64,000 bases of DNA from Craspedostauros australis (lineage: Eukaryota > Bacillariophyta > Bacillariophyceae > Mastogloiales > Achnanthaceae), in contig JAMXDE010000011.1 in the NCBI GenBank assembly GCA_026770025.1, positions 1,240,001-1,304,000 on the forward strand. Reading direction: 5' to 3'. The position numbers were made by a program, and so were the translations under genes. The notes beneath the pieces are model-generated. The model was not told where the DNA came from. It searched no databases and was given only the letters and a program-made list of their open reading frames with translations. Of this stretch, positions 34,226 through 44,263 are shown one piece after another. Each line of letters opens with the position of its first letter. Position 1 is the stretch's first letter.

Positions 34226-35282
34226 ATGCTACTGCTCCTACTTCTCGTCCGTACAATAGCACAAGAGAGCGTGGCGACCAAGAGGCCATCACGACCACAA
34301 AGCCATCTGCCAACGACGTGGGAAACACGCGAGCTGGACAATGGCTCGTGCGTGAGATACCTTGGTCCTCCACCTCCCCGTGCCCCCCAAGAGAACAGCT
34401 GGGCGCAAGAATGGGATCAATGGCGACCCGCTCCGCCTGTTCCGGATAATTGCATCGATCGTGGTTGCAGCCACTGCATCATCACGAGCTTCGAGACGAA
34501 TCAGGGCTCGCCACAGCGACCAGGAATGCCTCATCCAATCAAGCTACAAGTATGAGACGGACGTTGTCGTAGCATATGACAACAAGTGCACTCTACTTGC
34601 ACAGTACCACATGGTACACAGCTTGCATCAGCCATGCGTCCCCCGTGGTCGGAGCTGCGAAACGAGCCACGGAATACGAGCACGACACTGCCGCAAGAGT
34701 TATCGCAAATCGAAGGTTCTTGAAACAGCCCAATCGCGGCAGCAGCAGCCAGCGGAAGCAATATTCCTAAGGTAGAGTAGCTAATCTTGGAACGGAGTCT
34801 TCAGAGTAGTTCCAGTTCTAAAAAGCTACAGCACGGGCAAGATGGCTGTTCCACGTTGCGATCATTGCCCCTTTCTCTTTGGCAACTCTTGATGTACGGA
34901 TGGATACTCTCTAGTTGATGCCGATATCGTTGTCGTTGACGCATATTTCCTCTACCGCCATCAGCAAGTTCCTCGGCTGTGCTATCATCCTCCCTTTGGC
35001 GTCTCAAGAAGCAAACGACCTGGGGATCATTTCCCCGATCCGGAGCAGGCCTGCTGCGCGCGGATGTTGGATCGTGGACATGCGACCAGCACAACGCCAG
35101 TAGCCGACAACCGGGATGGCGCTCCTTGCTTTGATGGGTACTGGTGGCCAGAGAGTGCGAAATACAAGCCAGGAGAAGAACAGCCAATCACTGCCCATGT
35201 CGAGATCGCACAGAGAGCGGAAAAACGGTACATCTCATGCCAGCGAATCGTCCGACAACCCGCTATCAATGGGCAGTATTGA
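34226..35282 (+). CDS. Tentative secreted Cys/Trp-rich protein, two exons
   Basis: Weakly supported model. Exon 1 (34226-34549) starts MLLLLLLVRTIAQES, a signal peptide, and continues with GSCVRYL, WDQWRPAPPVPDNCIDRGCSHC. A GTATGA donor follows directly after CAA at 34549. Exon 2 (35049-35282), after an AG at 35048, reads through in the same phase with CC, then GAPCFDGYWWPESAKYKPG and RYISCQR to a stop. Together that is about 185 residues with a signal peptide and eight Cys, as in secreted disulphide-rich proteins. Both segments look protein-like, but the acceptor has a poor pyrimidine tract and no family match is known. Extra exons or two unrelated coding pieces are possible. Confidence 0.28.
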
Positions 35283-36207
35283 CAGTTTCCAACACTTATC
35301 CAAAACAACGATGACCTCTGCCTCTATCTGTCTCGTTTGTAAACAGAAACAAGAACCGATGCCATCGACATGGACGAAGATTCACGGAACCTCCCACACT
35401 CCGAAACATACGTGGAGACTGGGAGCGAGCGCGGGTGCGTGTCTTGTACCTCTGCTGCCATCCTCTGCGGCGGCGGGCATGGCGCACAAGCGACGCTGAT
35501 GTCCAGAGAAGATGTGACTATTTGTGTAGTCTGCAGATAACAAAGATAGTATTCTAATAGAATAGAACAAAATGGAATAGTATGATGGGTACGAGGCATA
35601 CGAGCTACTCGCGACACCTTTACTGGGACATCGAGTACTCATTTTTCCAGTGAAAAGACTTCTCTCCTCCGTTCCGTGTATGCTCCATCTTCCCGCAACC
35701 AAGGCCACACCAACACAGTCCTCAACGTCATCTTACATGCCGCCATGCCGGATCTCTGGTTCTATCTTTTTGCTTCCGTGATTCATCTCATGAGCACAGG
35801 CTATGGGCATTGGCATCGGACGAGGCACTGCGCAGGCGCTCACCAACAACCTCTGCTCCAAGGGCAAGACGCACGTACCCAAGTGCAGGTGAGCAGGGAT
35901 GGTGCAGATTGTGTCTGTATAGTACGAGCTATGGATCTGCATTGGCAGTCATGCTCTATTCGCATGGAGGAAGCAAATTTGTGAGAGAGATTCAGCCACC
36001 TGCATGCGAAGGGAACTGCTTTCGAACTCAGCTTCCATCATAGTCTTCCTTAATATTATTATATAATATTATATTATATTAGAATATAGAATAGAATAGA
36101 ATATCTTCCAATTCTGGAAGAGCAAGCTGACAACGGAAGGCGTCGTTTCGTGCCGTGATTCAATACTACGCACTCTATCAGTACTACGAGCAGTATGGTC
36201 CTCGCCT
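35283..36207. other. Intergenic region with AT-rich patch
   Basis: No supported gene. A strongly AT-rich ATTATATT/AATAG patch at 36050-36105 lies next to the 3' end of the minus-strand transporter and may be part of its polyadenylation region. Confidence 0.45.
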
Positions 36208-37842
36208 CTACACCATATCGCTGTCCGTCTTCTTGGACTTGCCGCCAAAGTCTAGGAAGACATTGGATGCGGCCGCGACGAAGACGATGGAGGCGCCGAC
36301 GTAGGATGGCCATGCGCCCAAGGTTTCACCCAACATGAGGTACGAAAACACAGCACCGTACACCGGATCCATGCTGTAAATGACACTCGCGCGCTCGGCG
36401 CTGACATCCTTCTGCGCCTTTGTCTGGATGTAGTTGGCCAGCGCGGTTGTGATGCCGCCCAAATACAGCACCTCCAGCGGATGGGACGTGCTGATGTGCG
36501 CGAGCTGCTGGAAGATCGTGGTGAAGGCATCTGCCGAACCCATGAGGATGGTTTGAATGAGCGTCCACAGACCGGCGAGGAGGGTCACGATGCACAGACT
36601 GGCTGCATTCAGACCAGCCGAATCGTCGACCTGTCGTGACGCCGATTCGAGACGCAGAATGAACATGGCGGATGATGCAGCCGCGGCGATGCTCCAAAGG
36701 TCACCCTGGTTGAAGGCCACGGCGGTGCCATCGAAGGCCAGCATGGCGGTACCCACGAATGCAGCAACCGCGGATGCCCATGTGGGTGTCGAGATCTTGC
36801 GCCCGAACAGCAGACGAGCGAAGATGGGGACGAATTTGACATTGAGGTAGAGCAGGAATCCCGAACGCTGTGCCGTTGTCGACGCCAGCCCGACGGCCTG
36901 GAATCCAAAGCCAAGGAACATCCACAGACCAAGTTCTATGCCCCAGCGCCACGTGTTGCTGACTGATGTCGCCGTGACGGATGCGGTCGAGTTGGTGAGA
37001 GCTGCTTCACTCGTTGCCGCGGTTTCACCTTGCTGCTGTTCTTGCTGCTGGCCGATGGAGCATAGTCCATCCAAACCTGGAATGTACCGTGCCGCGACCA
37101 ACGTGGCCACGCCGAACCTGAGGAATGTGAAAGGCCCCGCACCAGCTGCATCCGAATCGACCACCGTCTTGATGATGGCGTGCTGACTTCCCCAAATGAC
37201 GGCGACTAGATTGAGCAACAGGATGGAAACGGGCGGCGCTTCCGCAAAGATAGTTTCGACGACCGATGCAACACCCTGGAAGCCAGGGATGTTCTGGAGA
37301 GACCTTCGATGTTGTTCATGGTACCCCTGTCGCAGCTGCTCCTGATCCTCTGCACATGCCGTCGTCATTGGGACTGTGCTATTAGCAGAGTTTCTGCCAC
37401 CGTTGCTGGTGCTATCGGGATCGGTTGGCATCGAACCATCGAGTGCATCGAAGTTGGAATGCAGAAGTGATCGGCGTCGGGTCATTCTCTCATGTTGATC
37501 GGCCTTTCTGGACAAGAATCGTGCTGGCGTCCTGTACCTCGAGGCCTTGGATGTGGATGGATTGCCTTGGGTGATTTTATTGTTGATGTTGGCACTGCTG
37601 CTGCTGCCACGGCCAACTGTCCCTGCAGTGTACGCTGGGAATGAGAAACTGTGAACAACAGCGAAGTGGCTTGTGAAGTGCAAGCACCCCACAAGCAGGG
37701 GGATGATTCCAATGCGGCAGCTGCTACGCAATCGAATTGCACGATAGTCGCTGTGCCTTCTCGAAAGCGGTTCTTGTTGCAACACCAGATGTGACGATGG
37801 CGACGGTTGTCGGAGCGCTTGTGGTCGTTGCCGAGCGATCAT
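36208..37842 (-). CDS. EamA/DMT-superfamily transporter, predicted plastid-targeted
   Basis: A 544-residue protein from ATG 37842; the frame is open further upstream only through a GTG. An N-terminal hydrophobic stretch (GIIPLLVGCLHFTSHFAVVHSFSFP) with an ASAFAP-like FSF motif suggests a plastid envelope or thylakoid location. After a long polar region, about ten membrane helices form two EamA repeats. The first opens LLLNLVAVIWGSQHAIIK and holds GPFTFLRFGVATLVAARYI. The second opens LWSIAAAASSAMFILRLESA and ends with SVIYSMDPVYGAVFSYLMLGE...PSYVGASIVFVAA, the typical DMT C-terminal signature. DMT carriers move small metabolites such as nucleotide sugars or amino acids; the substrate here cannot be predicted. 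Confidence 0.85.
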   Translation of the reverse strand: MIARQRPQALRQPSPSSHLVLQQEPLSRRHSDYRAIRLRSSCRIGIIPLLVGCLHFTSHFAVVHSFSFPAYTAGTVGRGSSSSANINNKITQGNPSTSKASRYRTPARFLSRKADQHERMTRRRSLLHSNFDALDGSMPTDPDSTSNGGRNSANSTVPMTTACAEDQEQLRQGYHEQHRRSLQNIPGFQGVASVVETIFAEAPPVSILLLNLVAVIWGSQHAIIKTVVDSDAAGAGPFTFLRFGVATLVAARYIPGLDGLCSIGQQQEQQQGETAATSEAALTNSTASVTATSVSNTWRWGIELGLWMFLGFGFQAVGLASTTAQRSGFLLYLNVKFVPIFARLLFGRKISTPTWASAVAAFVGTAMLAFDGTAVAFNQGDLWSIAAAASSAMFILRLESASRQVDDSAGLNAASLCIVTLLAGLWTLIQTILMGSADAFTTIFQQLAHISTSHPLEVLYLGGITTALANYIQTKAQKDVSAERASVIYSMDPVYGAVFSYLMLGETLGAWPSYVGASIVFVAAASNVFLDFGGKSKKTDSDMV

Positions 37843-38544
37843 TGGATCCGTGCGAGTCGCAAGCAACGAACGATTGGAATTGGATTGGAAATGAATGGGC
37901 TGGACCGAGCTGGGCTGGCCTGAGCTGGATTGGATTGGCACAAGAGAGTAGTCGGTGGGCGACGATGATAATTATCGCCTCCTTCGGCGATGTACCAAAC
38001 AATTTTCGTTGATCTGTTGTTTCGTTCCTCAACTGAGGGTGTTGGTTGGTGCGATGAGTGATGAGTGATGTGTCTGCTTGTGTGGGTGCGTGCGTGGGTG
38101 CGTGCCGAGTCCAGGCAAAGAACAAATGAGGTTGTGGGTGTTTGTGGTGGTCGTCTTGTTCCGTTGTTTGTTTGTTGGTGGATGGGTCGGAATCGATCGA
38201 GTCATGTTTCGAATACTGAGTCACGATAGGGATTGAGCGAAGAATATGGACTGCTACTGTGGAGGAAACAAGAGCAAGAACGCGATGGTGAGCAACGCCT
38301 GCTCCTGCGCCTCCGGAATGGCATCACACCTTCTCCATGAGGGAGCCAAAGAGCATCTCAAGAGAGAGCATTCATGGGATCCAACTGAGCATCGTGACCA
38401 TGCTGCAGCCATCGTTGACCTCACATTTCATCCATAATATAATCGAATGTATTATACGTAGTACATGCTCCAAAGCCTGCAAGGATTGGTGTTGGTTCGC
38501 CTGTGGTTGTTTGATTGTGTTCGACCATGCCGAACCCGGCTATG

Positions 38545-38581
<37 letters not shown>

Positions 38582-39099
38582 AACGTGAGAGCAAAGGTGC
38601 CATAATGTGAACATGAAGCAAAGTGACTGTATGCCCCAAGTAAATCAAGAACCTCAAGGAAGAGTACTTGCAGATGGGAAGACAGCAAGTTGGCTATCAT
38701 CGTTGTTCTTTTTAACTATGGAAGCACCCGAAGATCATCATCATATTGCATCGTGTTCGACATCTGGCTTCGGCTAGTACTGATATTGTTGTTGCTTTGG
38801 GCATTGCTGGGGCTGTCCATAGACAGCAATAGTTGCCACAACTGATGCATGAGCCATCTCTGAGAGACCGGAAGAGGACGAGTATGGTGGAAAGCGATGT
38901 CGGCATATGGAAAGCAAGCTTCGGTTTGTCATCCTATACTCGCATTGGTACAACTGGGACGGATGGTAGGGGGGTAAACCGCTGTCGTTGTAAAATGCGT
39001 GGTGTTCTATTATTCCTGCACTCCTGTGGATATTGTGGAGTGCCATACTCTCTGTGTATGGTATTACAGTAGAGTGTGATAGACAGGAGTGTGGAAACC
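37843..39099. other. Intergenic region with (GA)n repeat
   Basis: No supported gene. A (GA)n dinucleotide run of about 30 bases lies at 38549-38579. A 63-codon frame at 38246 has six Cys but no other evidence. Confidence 0.45.
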
Positions 39100-39885
39100 T
39101 TAGAACAGGGCCTTGGCCATATCGAACTCTGACTGTTTGGCCTTCTGCTCGCGCTGGGCCTCCTTCCAGGCCTTCTCACGTTCGAAGTCTGCGGTTCTGG
39201 CTGCCTGCTCGACGCCAAACCCAGCAGCGGCCATGTTGACGTCCTTTTGGGCGTCCTTTTCCATCCTCTGAGTCTCCTTCCAGCCCTGATCACGGTCGAA
39301 GTCTGCCTTGCGGGCAGCGTGCTCGGCACCGAATCCAGCGGCAGCCATGTTGACGTCCTTCTGGGCGTCCTTCTCCAGCCTCTGGGTTTCCTTCCAGCCC
39401 TGATCACGGTCGAAGTCTGCCTTGCGGGCAGCGTGCTCGGCACCGAAGCCAGCGGCGGCCATGTTGACGTCCTTCTGGGCGTCCTTCTGCTGTCGCTGGG
39501 TTTCCTTCCAGGCCTTCTCGCGCTCGAAGTCGGCATTTCTGGCGGCCTGTTCGGCACCGAAGCCAGCGGCGGCCATGTTGACGTGCTTGGCCTCCTCCTT
39601 CATGGCCCTGGCGGCCTGCTTGCTCTTCTCGTACTCCGCGTTGACCTTCTTGGCGTTGGCCTCCCCGAGGGTCTGCACACCCTTGCCTTCGTAGTCGTAC
39701 ATCATGGCCTTGGCCTCCGCCTCCTTCTCCTGGCGCTTCTTCTTCTCATTCTTCTGTCGCATGGCAAAGTCGAAAGGCGACACGCCCTGGAAGGCGTTGT
39801 TCTCCCATTTCTTCGGCTCCCACTTTTTCCGGTTGGCCTCGGGAGCCTTGAAGTCGAACTTGGGGTCGTTTTGTTTGTCAGCCAT
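39100..39885 (-). CDS. Charged helical protein with tandem 38-residue repeats
   Basis: A 261-residue protein from ATG 39885. The N-terminus (FDFKAPEANRKKWEPKKWE, then FDFAMRQKNEKKKRQEKE) is basic. From about residue 100 there are four tandem copies of a 38-residue unit with core VNMAAAGFGAEHAAR, then DFDRDQGWKETQR. The unit is exactly 114 bp in DNA: CATGTTGACG recurs at 39232, 39346, 39460 and 39574. Copies 2 and 3 are nearly identical, so expansion is recent or homogenised. Each unit alternates a small-residue (Ala/Gly) segment with a charged helix, suggesting an extended amphipathic helix or scaffold, as in lipid-droplet or LEA-like proteins. No signal peptide, membrane span or known domain was recognised. 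Confidence 0.75.
   Translation of the reverse strand: MADKQNDPKFDFKAPEANRKKWEPKKWENNAFQGVSPFDFAMRQKNEKKKRQEKEAEAKAMMYDYEGKGVQTLGEANAKKVNAEYEKSKQAARAMKEEAKHVNMAAAGFGAEQAARNADFEREKAWKETQRQQKDAQKDVNMAAAGFGAEHAARKADFDRDQGWKETQRLEKDAQKDVNMAAAGFGAEHAARKADFDRDQGWKETQRMEKDAQKDVNMAAAGFGVEQAARTADFEREKAWKEAQREQKAKQSEFDMAKALF
39232..39588 (-). repeat. 114-bp coding tandem repeat
   Basis: Four in-frame units spaced by exactly 114 bp, covering most of the 38-residue repeat region of the 39100-39885 gene. The outer copies are the most diverged. Confidence 0.85.
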
Positions 39886-40742
39886 CTTGAGTCCTTTCTC
39901 TGGAGATTCTCGTTACCTGTTTTGTCGAGTTGTGTGAGATTGCGTTGCGTTGCGTTGTTGTGCTGAGTTGAGTTGATTTGGGTTGAGTTGGGTTGGGCTC
40001 TTGCGATGCGGCTTTGTCGGAGTGTGATGGTGTCGCTCTGATGTCCGGAATGTCGTCGTCTGTCTTCCTTTGTTGTTGTGTTGGTTCGTAAGTTGTTGTT
40101 GTTGATGTGGTTGTTGTTGGTTTGGTGGTGTGCACGAGTATTGCGGATACAAAGAGGACAATCCACGCGGTCCTTTCTCTCTTGCTACCAGCGACTGCGC
40201 TGCCTGTTGCGCCTCTCTTTTGGCCTGTCTGCGAGTGTTCGTGTGTTCGTGTGTTGGTGTGTTGGTGGTTGTCTCTCTCGTCTCTGTCTCGATCGCGTAT
40301 CCTCCCGCAAGGGATTTGCCTGCGACGCTTCTTCTGCGTTCTTTCCTTCGTTCTTTCTTCATGTCTTCTGTCACAACGAGAAAAGGAAGATCTTTGTTTG
40401 CGATGCTTGGGTCACGGACACAGTCATTGCGTGGCTGTCAACCCATAAAGAAGCTGAGTCAGTACCACTCCGACAACCGAGATTCAACCAAGATCCATCA
40501 CACTCGTGAATCAATCCACCACCACAAATTACCACATGGGCGAGCACGAATCCACAACACCAACACCAACACCTCCAATCACAACATCAAGCAACCGCGA
40601 AGCGCACAGGGCCCGCTTTCCGTCTCAACGAGCACACTGTGGCTGCGGGAGGAGGTGAAGCCGTACGTGCAGATCAGGGAGCAGGCAGACATACTATACT
40701 GCGAGTAGAAAGGAGAAATCAAGAGGAGTAGAGCGCACCAAC
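39886..40742. promoter_or_regulatory. Divergent intergenic region (repeat protein / BCNT-like)
   Basis: Two promoters face away from each other. The left part is rich in TTG/GTTGT words, the mirror of CAA-rich 5' leaders elsewhere. No coding region supported. Confidence 0.45.
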
Positions 40743-41960
40743 ATGACAGACACGCCGAAAGATGATGGGAAGGTCGAAGATATGGAAGTTGTGAATGTGG
40801 AGAAAACGGATGATGTTGTGCCGGCCTCCAAGGATGTGCCTTCGTCTTCCGCCGAACCGCAGGCAGCAAAACCTGATACGAAGGAGGCTGGCGTGCCAGC
40901 AGAGACCCAGGCATCGCAATCGCAGCCACACGCAGACGCAACTGCTTCTGAACCATCACGATCAACAGAAGCGGCGGCATCAGCATCAGTTGCAACAGAA
41001 ACAACGTCGGCAGAAACGACAATGGCGATACATACAGCAGGTACAAAAGAACAAGAAGCAACAACAGCAACAACAACACCAATGCCGACGACAGCTGTGA
41101 CGGCAACGACTTCAACAGCAGGAAATATAACTGACAAAGTTGATACAGTTGAGACGGAAGGAAAGGCTGCAGCCACACTCGCTCCTCCTGCAACAACGGC
41201 CGAAGATGCCACCATGTCGCCGGCTTCTCCCACGATGAGCGGCAACAAACGATCAGCCGTCGATGCGTCATTCGAAAGATTATTTGGCTACAAATGGGGC
41301 ACGCAATTCCATCTTGACGACGAGGAACGCGTGCGCAGCATGGGCATTCGACCGGCCGATGCGGATGCGTTGCTCGGAATATTCGGCGCCACAAGAGCAG
41401 CAAGGATACTTCGAGTTGTTTCCACAGGCAAGCGGCAGAAGACGTCACGGTCGGGGCTCGGATTCATGCCTTCCGCACAGACCAATTTGAGGGCTTCGAG
41501 CGCACATCCAAGAGCTGCAGTCCTCCAATCCACACATGCGATGCGCAAGCCGGTGGATCGATCCGAAATCGAGAACATCAAGCTGTTGCCGAAAGATGGT
41601 TCGAGCGTCGATCCAACCAACCCAACCACCTCAACCCCGGCAACCGCCATTAATCAGAGAGCTGCAGCGAATGCCCCTGCTGTTTCTACCACACCAGCAG
41701 CTGCTGCTCCCAGCGGCGTGGATCAAGTGCTGGCACAGATCGCAGGTCCAGCCAAGGTGAACACTGTGCAAAAAACCTCGAACGACTGGGAGAGCTTCAA
41801 GAAGACGGACGCACAGCTGCAGGAGGATCTGGAGAAGAAGGCGCAGGGTAAGGACGCGTATTTGGTCAAGCAAGACTTCTTGACGAGGGTTGACAACCGT
41901 CGATTCGAAATTGAACGCGGAGAACGAGAACGTGAACGCGCCAAACGAGCAACGACATGA
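40743..41960 (+). CDS. BCNT/Cfdp1 (SWC5-like) chromatin protein
   Basis: A 405-residue single-exon protein. Residues 1-165 are Ala/Thr/Glu-rich and disordered. The middle has a short conserved-looking block (FERLFGYKWGTQFHL, DADALLGIFGATRAARIL). The last about 75 residues form a BCNT-C domain: NTVQKTSNDWESFKK, LEKKAQGKDAYLVKQDFLTRV, DNRRFEIERG, ending in a basic Arg tail. W-x-S-F-K, the GKD-Y-x-x-x-x-DFL-x-RV-D run and FE-x-ER are diagnostic of the Bucentaur/Cfdp1 family. Yeast Swc5, a member, belongs to the SWR1 complex that deposits H2A.Z, so a role in histone exchange is inferred. The conserved domain sits at the C-terminus as usual for the family. Confidence 0.9.
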   Translation: MTDTPKDDGKVEDMEVVNVEKTDDVVPASKDVPSSSAEPQAAKPDTKEAGVPAETQASQSQPHADATASEPSRSTEAAASASVATETTSAETTMAIHTAGTKEQEATTATTTPMPTTAVTATTSTAGNITDKVDTVETEGKAAATLAPPATTAEDATMSPASPTMSGNKRSAVDASFERLFGYKWGTQFHLDDEERVRSMGIRPADADALLGIFGATRAARILRVVSTGKRQKTSRSGLGFMPSAQTNLRASSAHPRAAVLQSTHAMRKPVDRSEIENIKLLPKDGSSVDPTNPTTSTPATAINQRAAANAPAVSTTPAAAAPSGVDQVLAQIAGPAKVNTVQKTSNDWESFKKTDAQLQEDLEKKAQGKDAYLVKQDFLTRVDNRRFEIERGERERERAKRATT

Positions 41961-42729
41961 GACCGATCAACGCTCAATGTGTTCTGCTTTGCCGCACGTT
42001 CGAGAATGCGTGGAGAGGCAATGGGCGTAGAGTCATAGAGTACGTCAGAATACTCTCCCGAGTACTATTGTCCTCACACCACACTCAAAGCCATCTCTGC
42101 CGACCCGTGCCACATCATGGTTGCAGAAATCACTGATGCGCATGCTCTGGCAGTCTGGTCACACGATAGAGTATAGCACTCTTCTCCACACTCCTCCACC
42201 TTGAACGTAGAATCCTATGATCATCTTATGCCTGCAAGTAGAGTGGAGTAGAGTAGAGTAGAGTAGAGTGGAGTGGTTCACCCCGCGATGATCTACCATG
42301 TCTACGACTGTGCACCATCCGAGTACATGTTTGCCTGTGTGAGATCTTGTTGATTTGCGTTCTGCTTCAACTATTTCTGTACCACTCCAGATTCCGAACC
42401 AACCAACATTTGTGGCTTCGTCACCAACCAAACCAAATACCCACAAAATGAGACAACCAACGAGAAACCGTGTCCCGACAACACTTCTCAATCATTTCTC
42501 AATCATTTCTACAACAAACGCAGACGCAAACACAGGCGCAACTTGACAACAATCGGAGAGATCAGGAGTAGTCGTATCGCATTGCAGACTACTGCACCAC
42601 GATTACACTATTTACATTCCTACATTCCTAAATTCATACAGTCGTGCGCCATAGCTCGTTGTACAATACAGTTAACCAGCATCCTACGAGTACAAGCAGA
42701 GCAATATCAATACAACTAATCCTGCGAAT
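41961..42729. other. Intergenic region with GTAGA/GTGGA tandem
   Basis: No supported gene. A pentanucleotide tandem (GAGTG/GAGTA) lies at 42239-42276, plus several GAGTAC/TACTC words at 42036-42068. Confidence 0.5.
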
Positions 42730-43971
42730 ATGACGGCCAAGAAGGACGACCTGCTGCAGCAGGTTCCGTTGGAAGTGTCCAAGGAAGAGTACGCGGATTT
42801 GCAGAAGCAGGCCACGGAACTGTCGCTGGAGGAAGCGCAGTTGGAATGGATGGAGAGCGCAAGATACGGCGACGTGGACATTATCCGCGCACTGTCCGAA
42901 CGCTTTCCGCATCTCGTCTCCTACAAGAAGGAGAGCAACGGCAACACGGCGCTGCACATGGCGGCCGCGAACAACCGGCTCAGCGTCGTCAAGCTGCTGG
43001 CGCTGCTGTCGCATCCCTTCACGACCAACAATTCAGGCAACACTCCCTTGCATTGGGCGGCATCGAACGGGCATGTGGAGGTGGTCGAATTCCTGACGAC
43101 GCAAAGCCAGATCGACGTCGATGTGCTGGCCAAGAATGAGTTTGGTCGTTCGGCTTTGACGGAGGGTTTCACGTCGCAGAATGAAGGCGTCGTGAAGGCC
43201 TTGCTGGAGCATGATTCTGCGACGGAAGAGAAGCTGCTGTCCAGCAGCGGTGGCAAGGAGACCTCCGTCACGCACAAGTTCTTTGACAAAAAGAAGCCGT
43301 TGCTGGTGCGCGAGCTCGCCATGATCAACGCCGACAATCCGTTCGCGGATACGGATCGGCCGGATCAGGATACCACCGGATTGTCGATCTGGGCCACGAG
43401 CCTCGTCATGGCACGGTGGATGAGGGAGAAGAAGGCCGAATGGAAGAATGCGTCGGTGGTGGAGCTGGGAGCCGGTTGCGGCGTGCCTGGTCTTGTGGTT
43501 GCGACGGCCGCAGATCGTCCGTCCAAAGTATACATGACGGACCTCAATCCCAAGACCGTTGAGAATCTGAAGTACAACGTCGAATTGAATAAATTGGATT
43601 CCTTCGTCGATTCCCTTCGCATGGATTGGGCGGACAAGTCCACATGGCCGCAAGAACCGGTTGATTACGTCATCGGTTCCGATTTGATCTACCAGAAATC
43701 ACTCGTTCCCTTGCTCTCCAACGTCGTCATGGATCTGATGAAGTCCGGCGGTGTCTTCTACTACGTTGCACCAGAAACTGGCAGAGATGGGCTGGAAACA
43801 TTCATTGAAGAAATGAAGACCCGATGTCCCAACTACAAGGAAGTCAAGGCATCGAAAGAGTACCATGCAAATCCCCTGATAAGTGACGACGACGAGGAAT
43901 GCTTCCTGCACTTCCAAGAGCTGTCGTCGATGACGTACATCCTCTATGAGTTTCGCAAACCTCAGTCATAA
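42730..43971 (+). CDS. Ankyrin repeat + METTL21-type methyltransferase fusion
   Basis: A 413-residue single-exon protein. Residues about 35-160 contain ankyrin repeats (NTALHMAAANNRLSVVKLL, NTPLHWAASNGHVEVVEFL). Residues about 215-405 are a class I methyltransferase of the Methyltransf_16 / METTL21 group: TGLSIWATSLVMARWM, then motif I VVELGAGCGVPGLV, the acidic end of strand 2 VYMTDLNP, and the post-II motif DYVIGSDLIYQ. The (E/D)xxY-like SDLIYQ is the substrate-side motif of these protein lysine methyltransferases. SAM-dependent methylation of a protein Lys is inferred; ankyrin repeats likely recruit the substrate. The target is unknown. ATG 42730 is the first in frame. Confidence 0.88.
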   Translation: MTAKKDDLLQQVPLEVSKEEYADLQKQATELSLEEAQLEWMESARYGDVDIIRALSERFPHLVSYKKESNGNTALHMAAANNRLSVVKLLALLSHPFTTNNSGNTPLHWAASNGHVEVVEFLTTQSQIDVDVLAKNEFGRSALTEGFTSQNEGVVKALLEHDSATEEKLLSSSGGKETSVTHKFFDKKKPLLVRELAMINADNPFADTDRPDQDTTGLSIWATSLVMARWMREKKAEWKNASVVELGAGCGVPGLVVATAADRPSKVYMTDLNPKTVENLKYNVELNKLDSFVDSLRMDWADKSTWPQEPVDYVIGSDLIYQKSLVPLLSNVVMDLMKSGGVFYYVAPETGRDGLETFIEEMKTRCPNYKEVKASKEYHANPLISDDDEECFLHFQELSSMTYILYEFRKPQS

Positions 43972-44263
43972 TCGTAGTGTTGTCCTTTACGATATCATAA
44001 CATGACAGAGTCGTATACATAAAATGCACGTCATGCCACGCCACCACAAAGAACTGGGCAGAGACATCATGCATTGTGGTGTATTCTTTGAAACGAGCAT
44101 CATGCACCAGACTTTCAAAATGTTAAGTGTTGAACATCCGATGCTGTCACTCTACGCCAGACTACTCTCTGATACTCTGACTGCGCATTCGTAGCTCGTA
44201 TGGTCCATACTCTTCGAGTACTGCACTCTCGTACCATGCTCCCAATACCCAGCCACCCACTCG

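Noticed and set aside
33829-34449. Signal-peptide-like frame from ATG 33829
   Set aside because: Only the first 12 residues are hydrophobic; the remainder is Arg/Ser-rich and overlaps the better exon at 34226.
35116-35499. 127-codon plus-strand frame
   Set aside because: Overlaps the tentative second exon of the secreted gene in another frame; Ser/Thr-rich with no motif.
39247-39966. 239-codon plus-strand frame with Leu/Gly repeats
   Set aside because: Exact antisense shadow of the 38-residue repeat gene, which has better composition and a clear ATG.
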